Shown piece by piece: positions 19,250 through 29,279 of a stretch of 64,000 nt of DNA. The notes under the pieces were generated by a model. That model worked only from the letters and a program-made list of their open reading frames with translations, was not told the origin of the DNA and made no database searches. This DNA comes from Polytrichum commune (taxonomy: Eukaryota > Streptophyta > Polytrichopsida > Polytrichales > Polytrichaceae), in assembly GCA_950295325.1 (NCBI GenBank), contig OX485806.1:40484001-40548000 (forward strand), given 5' to 3'. Position numbers and translations under genes: made by a program. Numbering within the stretch: the first letter of the stretch is position 1; each line of letters opens with the position of its first letter.

Positions 19250-20060
19250 TGAGGACATCAATCTCCTTTAGTGGGGGAGAGACTCTAGTAGCAAACATAG
19301 CTTCGAGGTTAATTGCTCCACAACATGCACTTGTTCTTTGGCTTGAGGGAATAAAGTCCAAACTTTAGTGGTGCAAAGAGAAAAGTATGAGATGAGGTCC
19401 TAGTCTTGTACTTGTGCTTGGTTAATGGAAGAGGGGGAATAGACATGCCAAACTAGGTTGGGTAAGCCGAGTAATTGGGGCCATGACTTGGAGGGGCCTT
19501 GGATAAAACCAAGAAACTTCTTAGTTGTGGGCTTGTCCGGGCGGGGACAAGGTGATGGCGCGTGCTCATAAAAGTGCTACCCGCGAGCTAACGAGAGTTG
19601 GCGCATGGGAGTCATGAACCCATGTCTCGAAAGAGCAAAGTGGGAACCGAGTCGGGCGGGACTTGGCATCACCCCCGTGCGATCGAGGCGTGGCTTAACA
19701 ATGGAAAGCCATCTCGGAGTTGCAACCGAGACAACTTAGTGGAAGCGTTGAGGTCTCGCCTAGATGTGTCATGTTAGGCTAGTGGAGCCTAACGGGGGAG
19801 GCCCCAAAGGAGGGGCAACCCAAGTGAGTCTCAAAGTAGGTGGGTCTATTGTAGGTTAGGTCCTTGGAGGAGTTCCAAGGTCGCTAACGGACCACCTAGT
19901 AACGACACCTTTGGGACTATGCCAAATTTGAAGATGCATTGTGGGGGTCGCGCCCTAAGGTAAACACAATGCGGCACCATAGAGGATGGCAACTTGAGAA
20001 TTGGTGTGCCGACTACGAGTATAGTCAATGAGGGCATCGACTCCGTTTGGTGGGGGTGAG
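19250..20060 (+). other. 3' untranslated region of copy C with polypurine tract
   Basis: Non-coding region between the pol remnant and the LTR, conserved in all family members (about 800 bp). It ends in GGTGGGGGTGAG immediately before the LTR, the likely polypurine tract. Confidence 0.75.
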
Positions 20061-21036
20061 TGTCGCGCACCTCTCCATGAGGAGTGCCCGAAACACCATG
20101 GGCACAAGGGGGACCCCGGAGTGACACCCGGGACTTGTGGTGCCATTGGTGAGAGGGCCCAAGTGATCCTAGTGTGGGTGAGGGCCCCGGGCGTTGGGAA
20201 CGCCTCCCACCCACGGAGACTAGGAGGCATGAGGGTAAGGCCATGAGCTATGCGTAGCTCATGGCGTGGTGATTCTAGAATGCTCAAGATCACCTCAATC
20301 GGAGGTGTGAGCTAGGAGTTATGGCCATTTGAGTGGGGCGCTGTCCCGGGACAGCGCCCTGGTACAGCAGTGCCTGGGAGTGATTCCCGGGACTGCCAGG
20401 GTTCAAACAGGCATAACTTCCTCACCACTTGCCCGAATGGGGCAAGTGAGGAGTCCATCGGCATCTACGTGAAGCGTAGATGAAGATGGAGTGGTTGGTT
20501 GCTGGAATCAGACATCATACAAGGAAGTTATGATGGTCTGAAGCTGCTGGGTGCTTCTACGCCCAGCGGCTAAGGGAGAATGTCCACTTGGCCCCAACTC
20601 TTGGTAGAGAGACAAGAGGTTGGTTGACGGTGGGGTAGGGGCCCCGCGTAGAGTCCTAGAGGCTTATATGGGTGAGGTGGTGTGGCCTCACCCACCCGAG
20701 GCCGAACGGCAAGGCCTCCATGGGCTTTGGCCTATTGTGAGGCCATAGTTGCCTAGTATGGTTCGGGTTGTTGTAGTGTTGCTCCGGCAACGCGATGATC
20801 AACATAGGATTGGACTTCCATGGATGGAAGTCCACATTGGGGAAATGGGTTACCGATTAAGGGGTGAGTCCCGAAAGCAAAGTAGGAGGGTTGGTTCCCT
20901 CCTATGAACTATTGGTCCGGGGTTAGAGGAGCTAACCATTAGCATGGCGGTATGCGAAGGGTTAGCCACTCGTAACCTTTGCTAGAATTGAAAATTGGCA
21001 AGATGGTCAAGGGGGGGGCTAGCAAGGGTTGCGACA
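20061..21036 (+). mobile_element. 3' LTR of copy C (chromovirus family LTR, 976 bp)
   Basis: Runs from TGTCGCGCACC to GGGTTGCGACA, the same ends as the other LTRs of this family; the six terminal bases are inverted repeats of each other (TGTCGC/GCGACA). It is followed by foreign sequence, not by a primer-binding site, so it is the downstream LTR. It contains many short perfect inverted repeats, including a 24-bp palindrome at 20336-20359 (arm GGGCGCTGTCCC). Confidence 0.93.
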
Positions 21037-21412
21037 TCCCTGGGTGGAATCCGTCCTTTGGATCCGCGTCCCCTCTGAACTTCCCGGCGAACAGGCCGTC
21101 GCGGCGGCCGGCCCACCCCTCCGTGATTCCCCTGGGAAACCCGTAGACCCTGTTCCACGTATCCGGAGTCCAATGTTCCGGATCCCTCCTCTTTGTGCCT
21201 AGCCACTGATTTCCCCTCTCGAATTTAAACTCGCTGAGGGTATCTTCCGCTCTGAGATTCCAGGGTTTGGAGAACAATCCCGCACAACCCATGACCCTGA
21301 GATCCTCCGCGAGCTCCTGCAGCTCTCTATCCTCCCTCGGAATTGCAGGGGTGAGGGCTTTCAGCGGAATCGGGATGGGTTCCCGCTAATCCTCTTCCCG
21401 TGCTTCCGGCAT
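21037..21412 (-). pseudogene. Minus-strand ORF remnant interrupted by copy C
   Basis: From an ATG at 21412 the minus frame reads towards lower coordinates with one in-frame TAG (21386-21388). It then encodes about 115 residues, including WNLRAEDTLSEFKFERGNQW and GWAGRRDGLFAGKFRGDADP, before being cut by the LTR of C. I do not know the family for certain. The residue pattern (a Trp-rich segment followed by Asp-Pro-Lys-Asp-Gly) recalls first or extra ORFs of long plant gypsy elements and may be distantly related to the N-terminal domain of the third ORF of element T. It is treated as a broken retroelement ORF. Confidence 0.5.
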
Positions 21413-22140
21413 TTTCCTCTCCTCTCACCCTTGCTGGCTTGCAACCTCTCTTTCTCTCTTCCGGAGTCCTTCCCTTCCGTCTAATTGCCACAAAGTCCCG
21501 GCAAGCCCACTGCCGGTGACTGAAAAGTGCAGAGTCCCAGCAATCCAACTGCTGGCGGCTCGAAAGAATGAACACCTCACCACTCGTTCTCTCAACAGGT
21601 TGCCTTTTTCCAGAAAACAGTGGGAGGGAGAAGGAAGGGACCCTTAAATATCCTTCCTCCCTCTTCTGTCCCCTGTTACCGTTCGGTTTAACGGAAAACG
21701 GTTACCAACCGTTTTCCAGCGGTTCTCACCAACGGTTTTACTAACATTTTTACCAACGGCTCTCTTTTCCCCCAACCGCCATAAGGCCCGTTATAACTGC
21801 CACTTCCGGGCCGTTGGGTAATCTTGGCGCGTCCGTTACTTGGTCCGGACCAATGGTTTGGACCATGATTACAGGGTCTGCCCATCCTATTTGACGGACC
21901 GGTCATAGTACTTATTTAGAGTCGTTTTACCGCACAAGGCGGGGTTAGACTACTCTATTTCCTAGTACCATTAATTTTGTCCTAATAGACCCTATTATCC
22001 TCAGATAAGCAAGGTAAAATACGGAAATTGAATCCGTATTTGCGTATTTCCGTCTTTCCGTCGAATTTGGACTCCCACAAGTCCCAATTTTGTAAAACTT
22101 TGTTGGTTCTCCAAGTCAATCTATATTTTCAACTCTAGCT
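21413..22140 (-). other. Region upstream of the minus-strand ORF remnant, possible promoter
   Basis: No coding potential is seen. A TATTTAAG box on the minus strand (about 21643-21650) lies ~230 bases before the ATG at 21412, and several CCAACGGTTTT/AACCGTTTTCC-like motifs occur at 21690-21760. It could be an LTR or leader of the element that owned the ORF; no boundary is visible. Confidence 0.35.
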
Positions 22141-22973
22141 ATGGCACATCTTAGTGTCGCCCACAAATTCAAACACATGTCACAAGTTCATCAACTTATG
22201 TTTCCTAGTAACTTGTGTTCTCAATGTGAAATTGTACACAATTTTACAATGAAGGGGAGAATTTGTAGGCATATAAAAATTGCTTGCCACCCCTTCCCAT
22301 GGAACTTGACCCTTAGTAGATATGGCTCGCATGGGGCTACATGGATTTGGATGAAAACATGGTTCGCAATCTATCCAAAATAATGGTGGATGATAAGCAT
22401 GATATGGAGAATGACAATATAGGTCTAAACAACGTCTTCACGCAACATTGTTGCGCAGAAACATAGCAATAGAGGGAGGTGCCACCATAGATGTATGCAA
22501 GGTAGGATTGGTCATATTTTAGCATTTTCCTACTGTGTGGTGTCAATATTTGGCCACCGATTGGTTTTTGATCATTTGCTCATCATGTGCTTCAGGGATT
22601 TATGAAGGCTACGCCTTTGTTCATAATGCACTTTGCTTCAACAACTCAAGAATTTGTTAGGCTGTGGTTTTCCACAAACTCCATGACATTCTTGCGAAAC
22701 AATGTCCTTTGCATTCTTTACAAATCCTTAGATTTATGAGGAACGGGCTACCTTACATGTCTTGGGGTATAGTCTTCCGGTAATAATGGTGGGTGGGTCA
22801 CCTTTAATTTTTCGGCCACGTTGCATCCTGAAGTTGTTGTTTTCTCCGTGATTGTGGGCGAGCTCTTGGGTGAGTTCTCACATTGGTAGTCTTTTCTTGG
22901 TGTTTTTGAGGATACCAATGCATTAAATTCAAGTTGATCAAAATGATGCCATGTCCTGAGGATTATATTGAGA
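22141..22973. other. Unassigned sequence left of the MITE
   Basis: No ORF resembles a known protein, and there is no repeat shared with the rest of the window. Possibly old decayed transposon or unique intergenic DNA. Confidence 0.4.
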
Positions 22974-22981
22974 TTGAAGCT

Positions 22982-23921
22982 CAGGGTTGTCTATTGTGTC
23001 GTGACGGAGGGTAATCCCGACATAATGTCGTGCCGTCACGACACGTATCCGTCACGACATTATGACGGATGATGTTTTTATCCTGCCGGACTTGAATTTT
23101 ACCAAATTTTTTTGTGTATTTACATTACCCCATTGCGGACACGTAGGAGTTACGATGTCCACGTGTGATGACATGTCAGCAAAGTAGAGGTAAAGTGGGG
23201 AATAAAATTACTAGCGCCCGTCCGCCCTCCTGTCCGCCCCCGTTCCCCGTACCCTAACCCCGCTCCCTTAGCCCATTAACATGTTCCCTAACCCGTTCCC
23301 TATGTTCCCTCCCGTCCGACCCCCCCGTCCGACCTTTTCCCGTCCTCCCTTTTCCCGTCCGACCCTCCCGTCCGACCCTCCCCCCCGTCCGACCCCCCGT
23401 CCTCCCTCCCGTTCCCCCCCGTCCGCTCCCCCCCCCCCCCCGTTCCCACTTACCTTCCTGTCCTCCCTCCCCATCCTCCCTGTCCTCCCCCCGTCCTCCC
23501 CGTCCGACCCATCCCCCCCCCGTCCGACCCTTCCCCCCGCCCGACCCTCACCCCCATCCGACCCCATGTTCCCCCGCGTTCCCACACGTCCGCCTGCGCT
23601 CCCCACCCGTTCCCCCCGTCCGACCCTCTCCCCCGTCCGACCTACACCCTCCTTAGTAATATTTTATTACTTTAATTTTAACAAAATGGTAAACACAATG
23701 GCAAAATGGTTTACATGCCAAGGGAAATATGCACATCCACGTCGGCATTTTTTGCCACGTAGGACGCCACCTTGGCAAGAAGGTAAGTATTTTACCCACC
23801 CTGCTAGGTTGACCCTAGTTTGACCCTACGAGGAGCCTATTGTGTCGTGACGGAGGGTCCAACCCGACACGACGCGTCATGACGGCACGACCCCGTCATG
23901 ACGTCGCGATAGACAACCCTG
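22982..23921. mobile_element. hAT-like MITE (940 bp)
   Basis: Both ends carry the perfect 13-bp inverted repeat CAGGGTTGTCTAT, and an 8-bp direct duplication TTGAAGCT flanks it (22974-22981 and 23922-23929). CAGGG ends with an 8-bp duplication are the signature of hAT/Ac transposons. There is no transposase ORF, so it is non-autonomous. Next to the ends, short inverted motifs of the type TGTCGTGACGG/CCGTCACGACA recur, and a ~60-bp block starting CTATTGTGTCGTGACGGAGG occurs near both ends in direct orientation (about 22991 and 23838). The middle is a pyrimidine-rich tract. Confidence 0.9.
23217..23650 (+). repeat. Pyrimidine-rich minisatellite-like tract inside the MITE
   Basis: About 430 bases of almost pure C and T on the + strand, built from variants of CCGTCCGACCCTCCC and CCGTCCTCCC. 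The complementary strand is correspondingly G-rich, with many runs of three or more G. ORFs crossing it are low-complexity artefacts. Confidence 0.9.
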
Positions 23922-23929
23922 TTGAAGCT

Positions 23930-25134
23930 AATGTGGTGGTTGTTTTTTCTTCTCCTATGATTGTGAGACTTTTGTGTGTTTTCCTTGCTCTTCTAAGTTG
24001 AGGGATGTCCACCTTGTGGAGAATCCGTTTTGTTGGCTTATGAATGGGTTATATAATGATTGAAGCAAGGTGGAAATTTTCGAGTTCTAGGGTTTTGGGT
24101 GGGGAGCCTTGGGTGAATTTTGATGTAAAACTCTACTATATAATTCCCAAGAATGCTAGTGGGTTGAGTTTAAAGATGATCATGTTGATGACTTTAGGGA
24201 TAATTCATGTACTGATTGGGGATTGAAGACAAGGTGGTTCTTGCATCTTCTAAATAGCATTTGGGTGCCCAACTACTTTTAGCACCAAGTGGCTTATAAG
24301 TCGATGCAGGGAGTGGATGGCTTACGCCGAGTTGAGAACCTTGTGTGAGCCCAATTATGGGTTCACATTTTTATTTAACCCCAAATCACATGAGGAACCT
24401 AGAATTAACATTGGGTTAAGTTAGCTTAAAAGCTAGAAGAGATTTGAGTAGCATCAAATTAGTTATCGTGTGATTGGAGTTAGGCGTTTAGTTTAAGAAA
24501 AGAAAAAGAAACCAAAAAGCATTTAAGTTGTGTTAATTAGATGGAGGGTGATGTTGGGTAGGGTGTGGCTTGAGCTTAAATCAAGCGGTTACTTTATGTG
24601 CGTGGGTGTTTGTTTTAGGCTTAGAGTAGGTTCATAAAAGGAGTGAGGTCGTTACCCACGATTAGGTAAGGCACTGGATTCCCGGATCTGGGAAAGGGGG
24701 GGGGTCCCCTGTTTCCGCTGGGCCGAGCTTCACTCTCTCTCTCTCTCTCAATGGTGAAGAGCGGTTGTGGGCGGAGGCTCTACACTGCTCGGAGGCAACC
24801 AACTAATGTGAGTGCTGATTGCTTCAAAAAAGAAAGGTTGTGTTGCGGGCAGTGGGTGGAGAAGATGCGAGCCCTTGTGAGCAGCACGGAGGTAAGAGAG
24901 AAACAGTTGCATTCATGTTACTGCTGAGTTACCAACATCTATCTCAGAGCAACCGCAGCCACAACTGCCAAAATCTTCAGTGCCCGGCGTCCGCTGTTGG
25001 CACTCTCTCGGCCAACATGGTCGAATCCCTAGTTCATACTTCTTTGGGACAGCTAGGAGGGAAGTGAGCTGGCAGCCATCGCATTGCTGTTGTTCTCAAT
25101 TCAGCGTGGATTCTTAGCAAATTCATGAGGGTTG
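23930..25134. other. Unassigned sequence between MITE and solo LTR
   Basis: No convincing gene. A short CT microsatellite lies at about 24729-24748. A stretch at 24344 begins TGTGAGCCCAATTATGGGTT and weakly recalls the LTR start of element G, but no matching end was found. Confidence 0.4.
24729..24748 (+). repeat. CT dinucleotide microsatellite
   Basis: Eight to nine CT units in a row, preceding ATGGTGAAGAGC. Confidence 0.85.
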
Positions 25135-26309
25135 GTAGCTGTCGAGGTCACCTTCAAACCCTTAGCAAACTTAGACGGTGTAACCCGCTGCTGACCGGTT
25201 TACATGGAAGTTACTCCCACCAAAATTAGATCCTTCATTTGATTTCCATTTCTGGTGAAGGTGTTTGCACTCATATAATCTTAATTTTGTGATACCAAAA
25301 TCTTAATGCTCTTTTTGAATCCTCAAGGACAAATTGACCTAAGTTTTCAAGTTTATGTCCCCCGAAATCTAATGTCAAGGTTAGGTGATCCTAAACCTTT
25401 AAATAGATTTAACAACACAATACTTTTCGTAATCAAGAAAAGTGTTTCAAAATCCTTTTATAAATCCCTAAGGATAAAGTGTCCAAGTTGTCAAGTTTAT
25501 GTTCCCCGAAATCTTAATGTCAGGGTTAAGTGTTTTAGGGAGAACATCATTCATACATACAATATTTTTCATGGTTTGAATGATCGTAAAATATCCTTAA
25601 TCCATTAAGAATGTGTGTTTATGATAAGTTCACGATTCCTTTGAAGGTCCAAACATACTCCCTCACTAAAGTATATTCATAAGATTTCATTCTTCTACTC
25701 AATTCCTAGAGTTTACATAATGTTCTCGTGAAAAGCTTTCATTAAATGTTTGTTCCGTATTCGAGTATTAATCTTCAATCATATCACATGATTTTTGAGT
25801 TCTTTAAATCTATGAAGTAGAGTTTGAAATCCTAATCTTGCTCCGAGTTGAGAGGTTGATGAGGTTCCATTTGCCGGCCGCATTCCGTGTACACAAGTTG
25901 AAATGATTTCATGTTTTGATAATCTCCATGTCGCGTCCACCACGTTCTCTAGATCATGATTTCGACTTCGCCACCTAGCTCAATCTACCTCAAATCACAC
26001 TCGAGTAGCTCTAGGTATCCAATTTGGCTTTGCTCCATTTTTTTAATTCTTTCGAGTACTGCCAATTTTGGCTTTACGCTTTCAAGTTTAATCAACTCTC
26101 AAATCAATGTCTCCAAAAGTTCCTCCGGTTTATTTGATTTTCCAAAATCTCAATTTTCTACGGATCCTTGATCCTCTTCGTGTTGAAGAAACTCTAAGAT
26201 TTCCTATCCTCTAAAGTCTTGAATCATTTCGAGGATTCTTAAATCCTTTACGCCTTCAAGTTCGGGGATAATATCTCAATCCCTTTGAATTTGCAATTGT
26301 GAGGATTAC

Positions 26310-26462
26310 AATCCTTTAGTCTTCAAATGCGAGGATAGGTTATATCCTTTAGTCTTCAAATGCGAGGATAGATTATATCCTTTAGTCTTCAACGCGAGGA
26401 TAGGTTATATCCTTTAGTCTTCAAACGCGAGGATAGGTTATATCCTTTAGTCTTCAAGCGCG
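26310..26462 (-). repeat. Tandem ~36-bp array in the solo LTR
   Basis: About four to five copies of a unit containing ATCCTTTAGTCTTCAAATGC and GAGGATAGGTTAT. In the LTR reading direction it begins ~65-70 bases after the TATA box, the same place as the unrelated 19-bp array in the LTR of element T. Confidence 0.88.
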
Positions 26463-26525
26463 TCGTCCTCCACCTCGGATGGCTCGTGTTTAGAATGAGG
26501 TGAATTAGGTGCCATATGTGGCCCC

Positions 26526-26534
26526 TTTATATAG
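26526..26534 (-). promoter_or_regulatory. TATA box of the solo LTR
   Basis: CTTTATATA on the + strand reads TATATAAAG on the minus strand and is followed there by GGGCC, matching the TATA region of the LTR of element T. Confidence 0.65.
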
Positions 26535-27289
26535 GCTTCGAATTTAGGGTAATCTAAGATGTGGCGGTTAGGTCTTTAAATGTCTGTATTTACTAATTTT
26601 ATCCCTGAATGTTTATACAGTCTACATTAGGCCCTGTCCGATCTATTAATAGACTGTCACGTGCTTAAATTAGCTCTACTAATGAGGTACATATGGGCAT
26701 GTTTCAACCGCCTAGATGTGCCATTGGTAGTTGTCATCCCCTTTCTTCCATTCATCACAAAATAGGCTCATTATTCATTGCCGGTAGTTAAGCCCATCCA
26801 AAATTCGTCATCCTTGTATCCTTCCATCTATCATCTAAGGGTTCATCCCTTCTTCCATCCTTACTATGTCTACTTACTATCCTATTGGAGCATCTTCTAA
26901 CTCATTAGTGTAAGAGGTCACTAACGGGCTTGCTCAAGAGTAGTCCTTACCTACTAAGCTAAGGCTTTCACTAATGGTAGCCCGTAACCCTAATTACCCA
27001 TGGTTTAGTGGATGGGCCCTATAAGAGGGCCAGGTGGCTGGCCTCTCATCTTCGCGGCCTCCCTGGGCTCGCAGCCCCCTTTGCCGGGCCTTCACGCCCC
27101 TGCCGCCACGTGGCTCGTCTCTCTCCCTCGCTCGCTCTTCGCCTGCTCCGCTCTCGGTCTCCTCCAGTTCGCTTCCGGTCCCTCTGGCTTCCTCCGAACG
27201 GCTCCCTGACTTCTCTGTCACCTGGATTAACATTGTTGCCGAGCTTAATCCCCCTTGCGCTGCTTAATGTAGGAGGTCCCTACAGTAGC

Positions 27290-27445
27290 CAACACCGAGC
27301 CTGCAAGTCTGGACTGGGGGGTGGTGAGGACTGCCTCAGATTTAGATGATCCTTGCCCCACAGGGGAGGTACTAAAAGTGGGAAGAAGGGGAATCCTTGT
27401 CGGAAATCAATATCTATTTCGCCACAGAGCCAGCTGGAGAGGGTG
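27290..27445. other. Unassigned sequence between solo LTR and LTR fragment
   Basis: About 156 bases with no identifiable gene or repeat. Joined to the sequence left of 25135 it would give the pre-insertion site of the solo LTR. Confidence 0.4.
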
Positions 27446-27918
27446 TGTCGCGCACCTCTCCATGAGGAGTGCCCAAAACACCATGGGCACAAGGGGGACC
27501 TCGGAGTGACACCCGGGACTTGTGGCGCCGTTGGTGAGAGGGCCCAAGTGATCCTAGTGTGGGTGAGGGCCCCGGGCGTTTGGAACGCCTCCCACCCACG
27601 GAGACTAGGAGGCATGAGGGTAAGGCCATAAGCTATGCGTAGCTCATGGCGTGGTGATTCTAGAATGCTCAAAATCACCTCAAGCAGAGGTGTGAGCTAG
27701 GAGTTATGGCCATTTGAGTGGGGCGCTGTCCCGGGACAGCGCCCTGGTACAGCAGTGCCTGGGAGTGATTCCCGGGATTGCCAAGGTTCAAACAGGCATA
27801 ACTTCCTCAAGACTTGCCCAAATGGGGCAAGTGAGGAGTCCATCGGCATCTACGTGAAGCGTAGATGAAGATGAAGTGGTTGGTTGTTATGATCAAACAT
27901 CATACAAGGAAGTTATGA
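27446..27918 (+). mobile_element. Truncated chromovirus LTR, first ~473 bp, plus orientation
   Basis: Starts exactly at TGTCGCGCACC and follows the family LTR to GAAGTTATGA, where it switches to an inverted copy of the same LTR. There is no internal sequence, polypurine tract or primer site next to it. Confidence 0.9.
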
Positions 27919-28156
27919 TTGAGGTGTTCTTGGGCTTTCTAGAATCACCACGCCATGAGCTACGCATAACTCATGGCCTTACCCTTGTGCCTCCCAGTCT
28001 TCGTGGGTGGGAGGCGTTCCCAACGCCCGGGGCCCTCACCCGCACTAGGATCACTTGGGCCCTCTCACCAACGGCGCCACAAGTCCCGGGTGTCACTCCG
28101 GGGTCCCCCTTGTGCCCATGGTGTTTCGGGCACTCCTCATGGAGAGGTGCGCGACA
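27919..28156 (-). mobile_element. Truncated 3' LTR of copy E
   Basis: The + strand ends GGTGCGCGACA and is followed by CTCACCCCCACCA, the reverse complement of the polypurine tract. Only the first ~238 bp of the LTR (in its reading direction) remain; the rest is replaced by the inverted LTR fragment on the left. Confidence 0.9.
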
Positions 28157-28270
28157 CTCACCCCCACCAAACGGAGTCGATGCCCTCATCGACTATACTC
28201 GTAGTCGGCACACCAATTCTCAAGTTGCCATCCTCTATGGTGCGGCATTGTGTTTACCTTAGGGCGCGAC
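28157..28270 (-). other. 3' untranslated end of copy E, left of D
   Basis: Begins with the polypurine tract (28157-28169, minus strand) and ends in GCGAC, which is repeated after D at 35276-35280. Confidence 0.85.
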
Positions 28271-29243
28271 TGTCGCGCACCTCTCCATGAGGAGTGCCCG
28301 AAACACCATGGGCACAAGGGGGACCCCGGAGTGACACCCGGGACTTGTGGCGCCGTTGGTGAGAGGGCCCAAGTGATCCTAGTGTGGGTGAGGGCCCCGG
28401 GCGTTGGGAACGCCTCCCACCCACGGAGACTAGGAGGCACAAGGGTAAGGCGAAGAGCTATGCGTAGCTCATGGCGTGGTGATTCTAGAATGCTCAAGAA
28501 CACCTCAATCGGAGGTGTGAGCTAGGAGTTATGGCCATTTGAGTGGAGCGCTGGCCCGGGACAGCGCCCTGGTACAGCAGTGCCTGGGAGTGATTCCCGG
28601 GACTGCCAAGGTTCAAACAGGCATAACTTCCTCACGACTTGCCCGAATGGGGCAAGTGAGGAGTCCATCGGCATCTACATGAAGCGTAGATGAAGATGGA
28701 GTGGTCAAGTGTTAGCATCAGACATCATACAAGGAAGTTATGATGGTCTGAAGCTGTGGGGGCTTCTAGGCCCAGCGGCTAAGGGAAAATGTCCACTTGG
28801 CCCCAACTCTTGGTAGAGAGACAAGAGGTTGGTTGACGGTGGGGTAGGGGCCCCGCGTAGAGTCCTAGAGGCTTATATGGGTGAGGTGGTGTGGCCTCAC
28901 CCACCCGAGGCCGAACGGCACGGCCTCCATGGGCATTGGCCCATTGTGAGGCCATAGTTGCCTAGTATGGTTCGGGTTGTTGTAGTGTTGCTCCGGCAAC
29001 GCGATGATCAACATAGGATTGGACTTCCATGGATGGAAGTCCACATCCAAGAAATGAGTTACCGATTAAGGGGTGAGTCCCGAAAGCAAAGTAGGAGGGT
29101 TGGTTCCCTCCTATGAACTATAAGGTCCGGGGTAGGAGGAGCTAACCATTAGCATGGCGGAATGCGAATGGTTAGCGCTCGTAACCTTTGCTAGAATTGA
29201 AAATTGGCAAGATTGTCAAGGGGGGCTAGCAAGGGTTGCGACA
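28271..29243 (+). mobile_element. 5' LTR of copy D
   Basis: TGTCGCGCACC to GGGTTGCGACA, directly followed by CT and the primer-binding site. In D the central palindrome is impaired (GAGCGCTGGCCC in place of GGGCGCTGTCCC). Confidence 0.95.
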
Positions 29244-29245
29244 CT

Positions 29246-29257
29246 TGGTATCAGAGC
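29246..29257 (+). promoter_or_regulatory. Primer-binding site of copy D (initiator Met-tRNA)
   Basis: TGGTATCAGAGC two bases after the LTR, complementary to the 3' end of plant initiator methionine tRNA. Confidence 0.95.
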
Positions 29258-29279
29258 AGGGTTCCAAATTTTGAGCTCG

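Larger units (their letters stand above)
17214..21036 (+). mobile_element. Chromovirus copy C, 3' part, split by element T
   Basis: Plus-strand member of the non-autonomous chromovirus family of this window. Its left side is interrupted at 17214 by the T insertion, in the tandem RT/RNase H unit. It keeps degenerate RNase H, integrase and chromodomain remnants, a ~0.8-kb 3' untranslated part and a complete 3' LTR. TCCCT after 21036 would be its target duplication; the partner is outside the window. Confidence 0.85.
25140..27284 (-). mobile_element. Solo LTR related to the LTR of element T (2145 bp)
   Basis: The + strand begins TGTCGAGGTC and ends CCCTACA. Both sides are flanked by GTAGC (25135-25139 and 27285-27289), a 5-bp target duplication that defines the ends. 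The left ~1.4 kb is similar to the reverse complement of the 3' LTR of element T, so this LTR reads on the minus strand. No internal retroelement sequence remains, as expected after recombination between two LTRs. It has a TATA box, a tandem array just downstream of it and a GC-rich U3 end. Confidence 0.92.
27446..28156. repeat. Head-to-head inverted LTR repeat
   Basis: The first ~238 bp of the LTR occur in plus orientation (27446-27683) and again in minus orientation (27919-28156), separated by ~235 bp of LTR. The two LTR sequences share GAT at the join (27917-27919), a 3-base microhomology. An RNA across this region could fold into a long, slightly imperfect hairpin. Confidence 0.88.

Noticed and set aside
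23281-23823. 180-codon Pro/Ser/Arg-rich ORF
   Set aside because: It is a translation of the pyrimidine-rich tract in the MITE, pure low complexity.
24344-25134. Possible further LTR of the G family starting TGTGAGCCCAATTATGGG
   Set aside because: Similarity is limited to about 20 bases at the start; no TATA region, end or target duplication could be matched.
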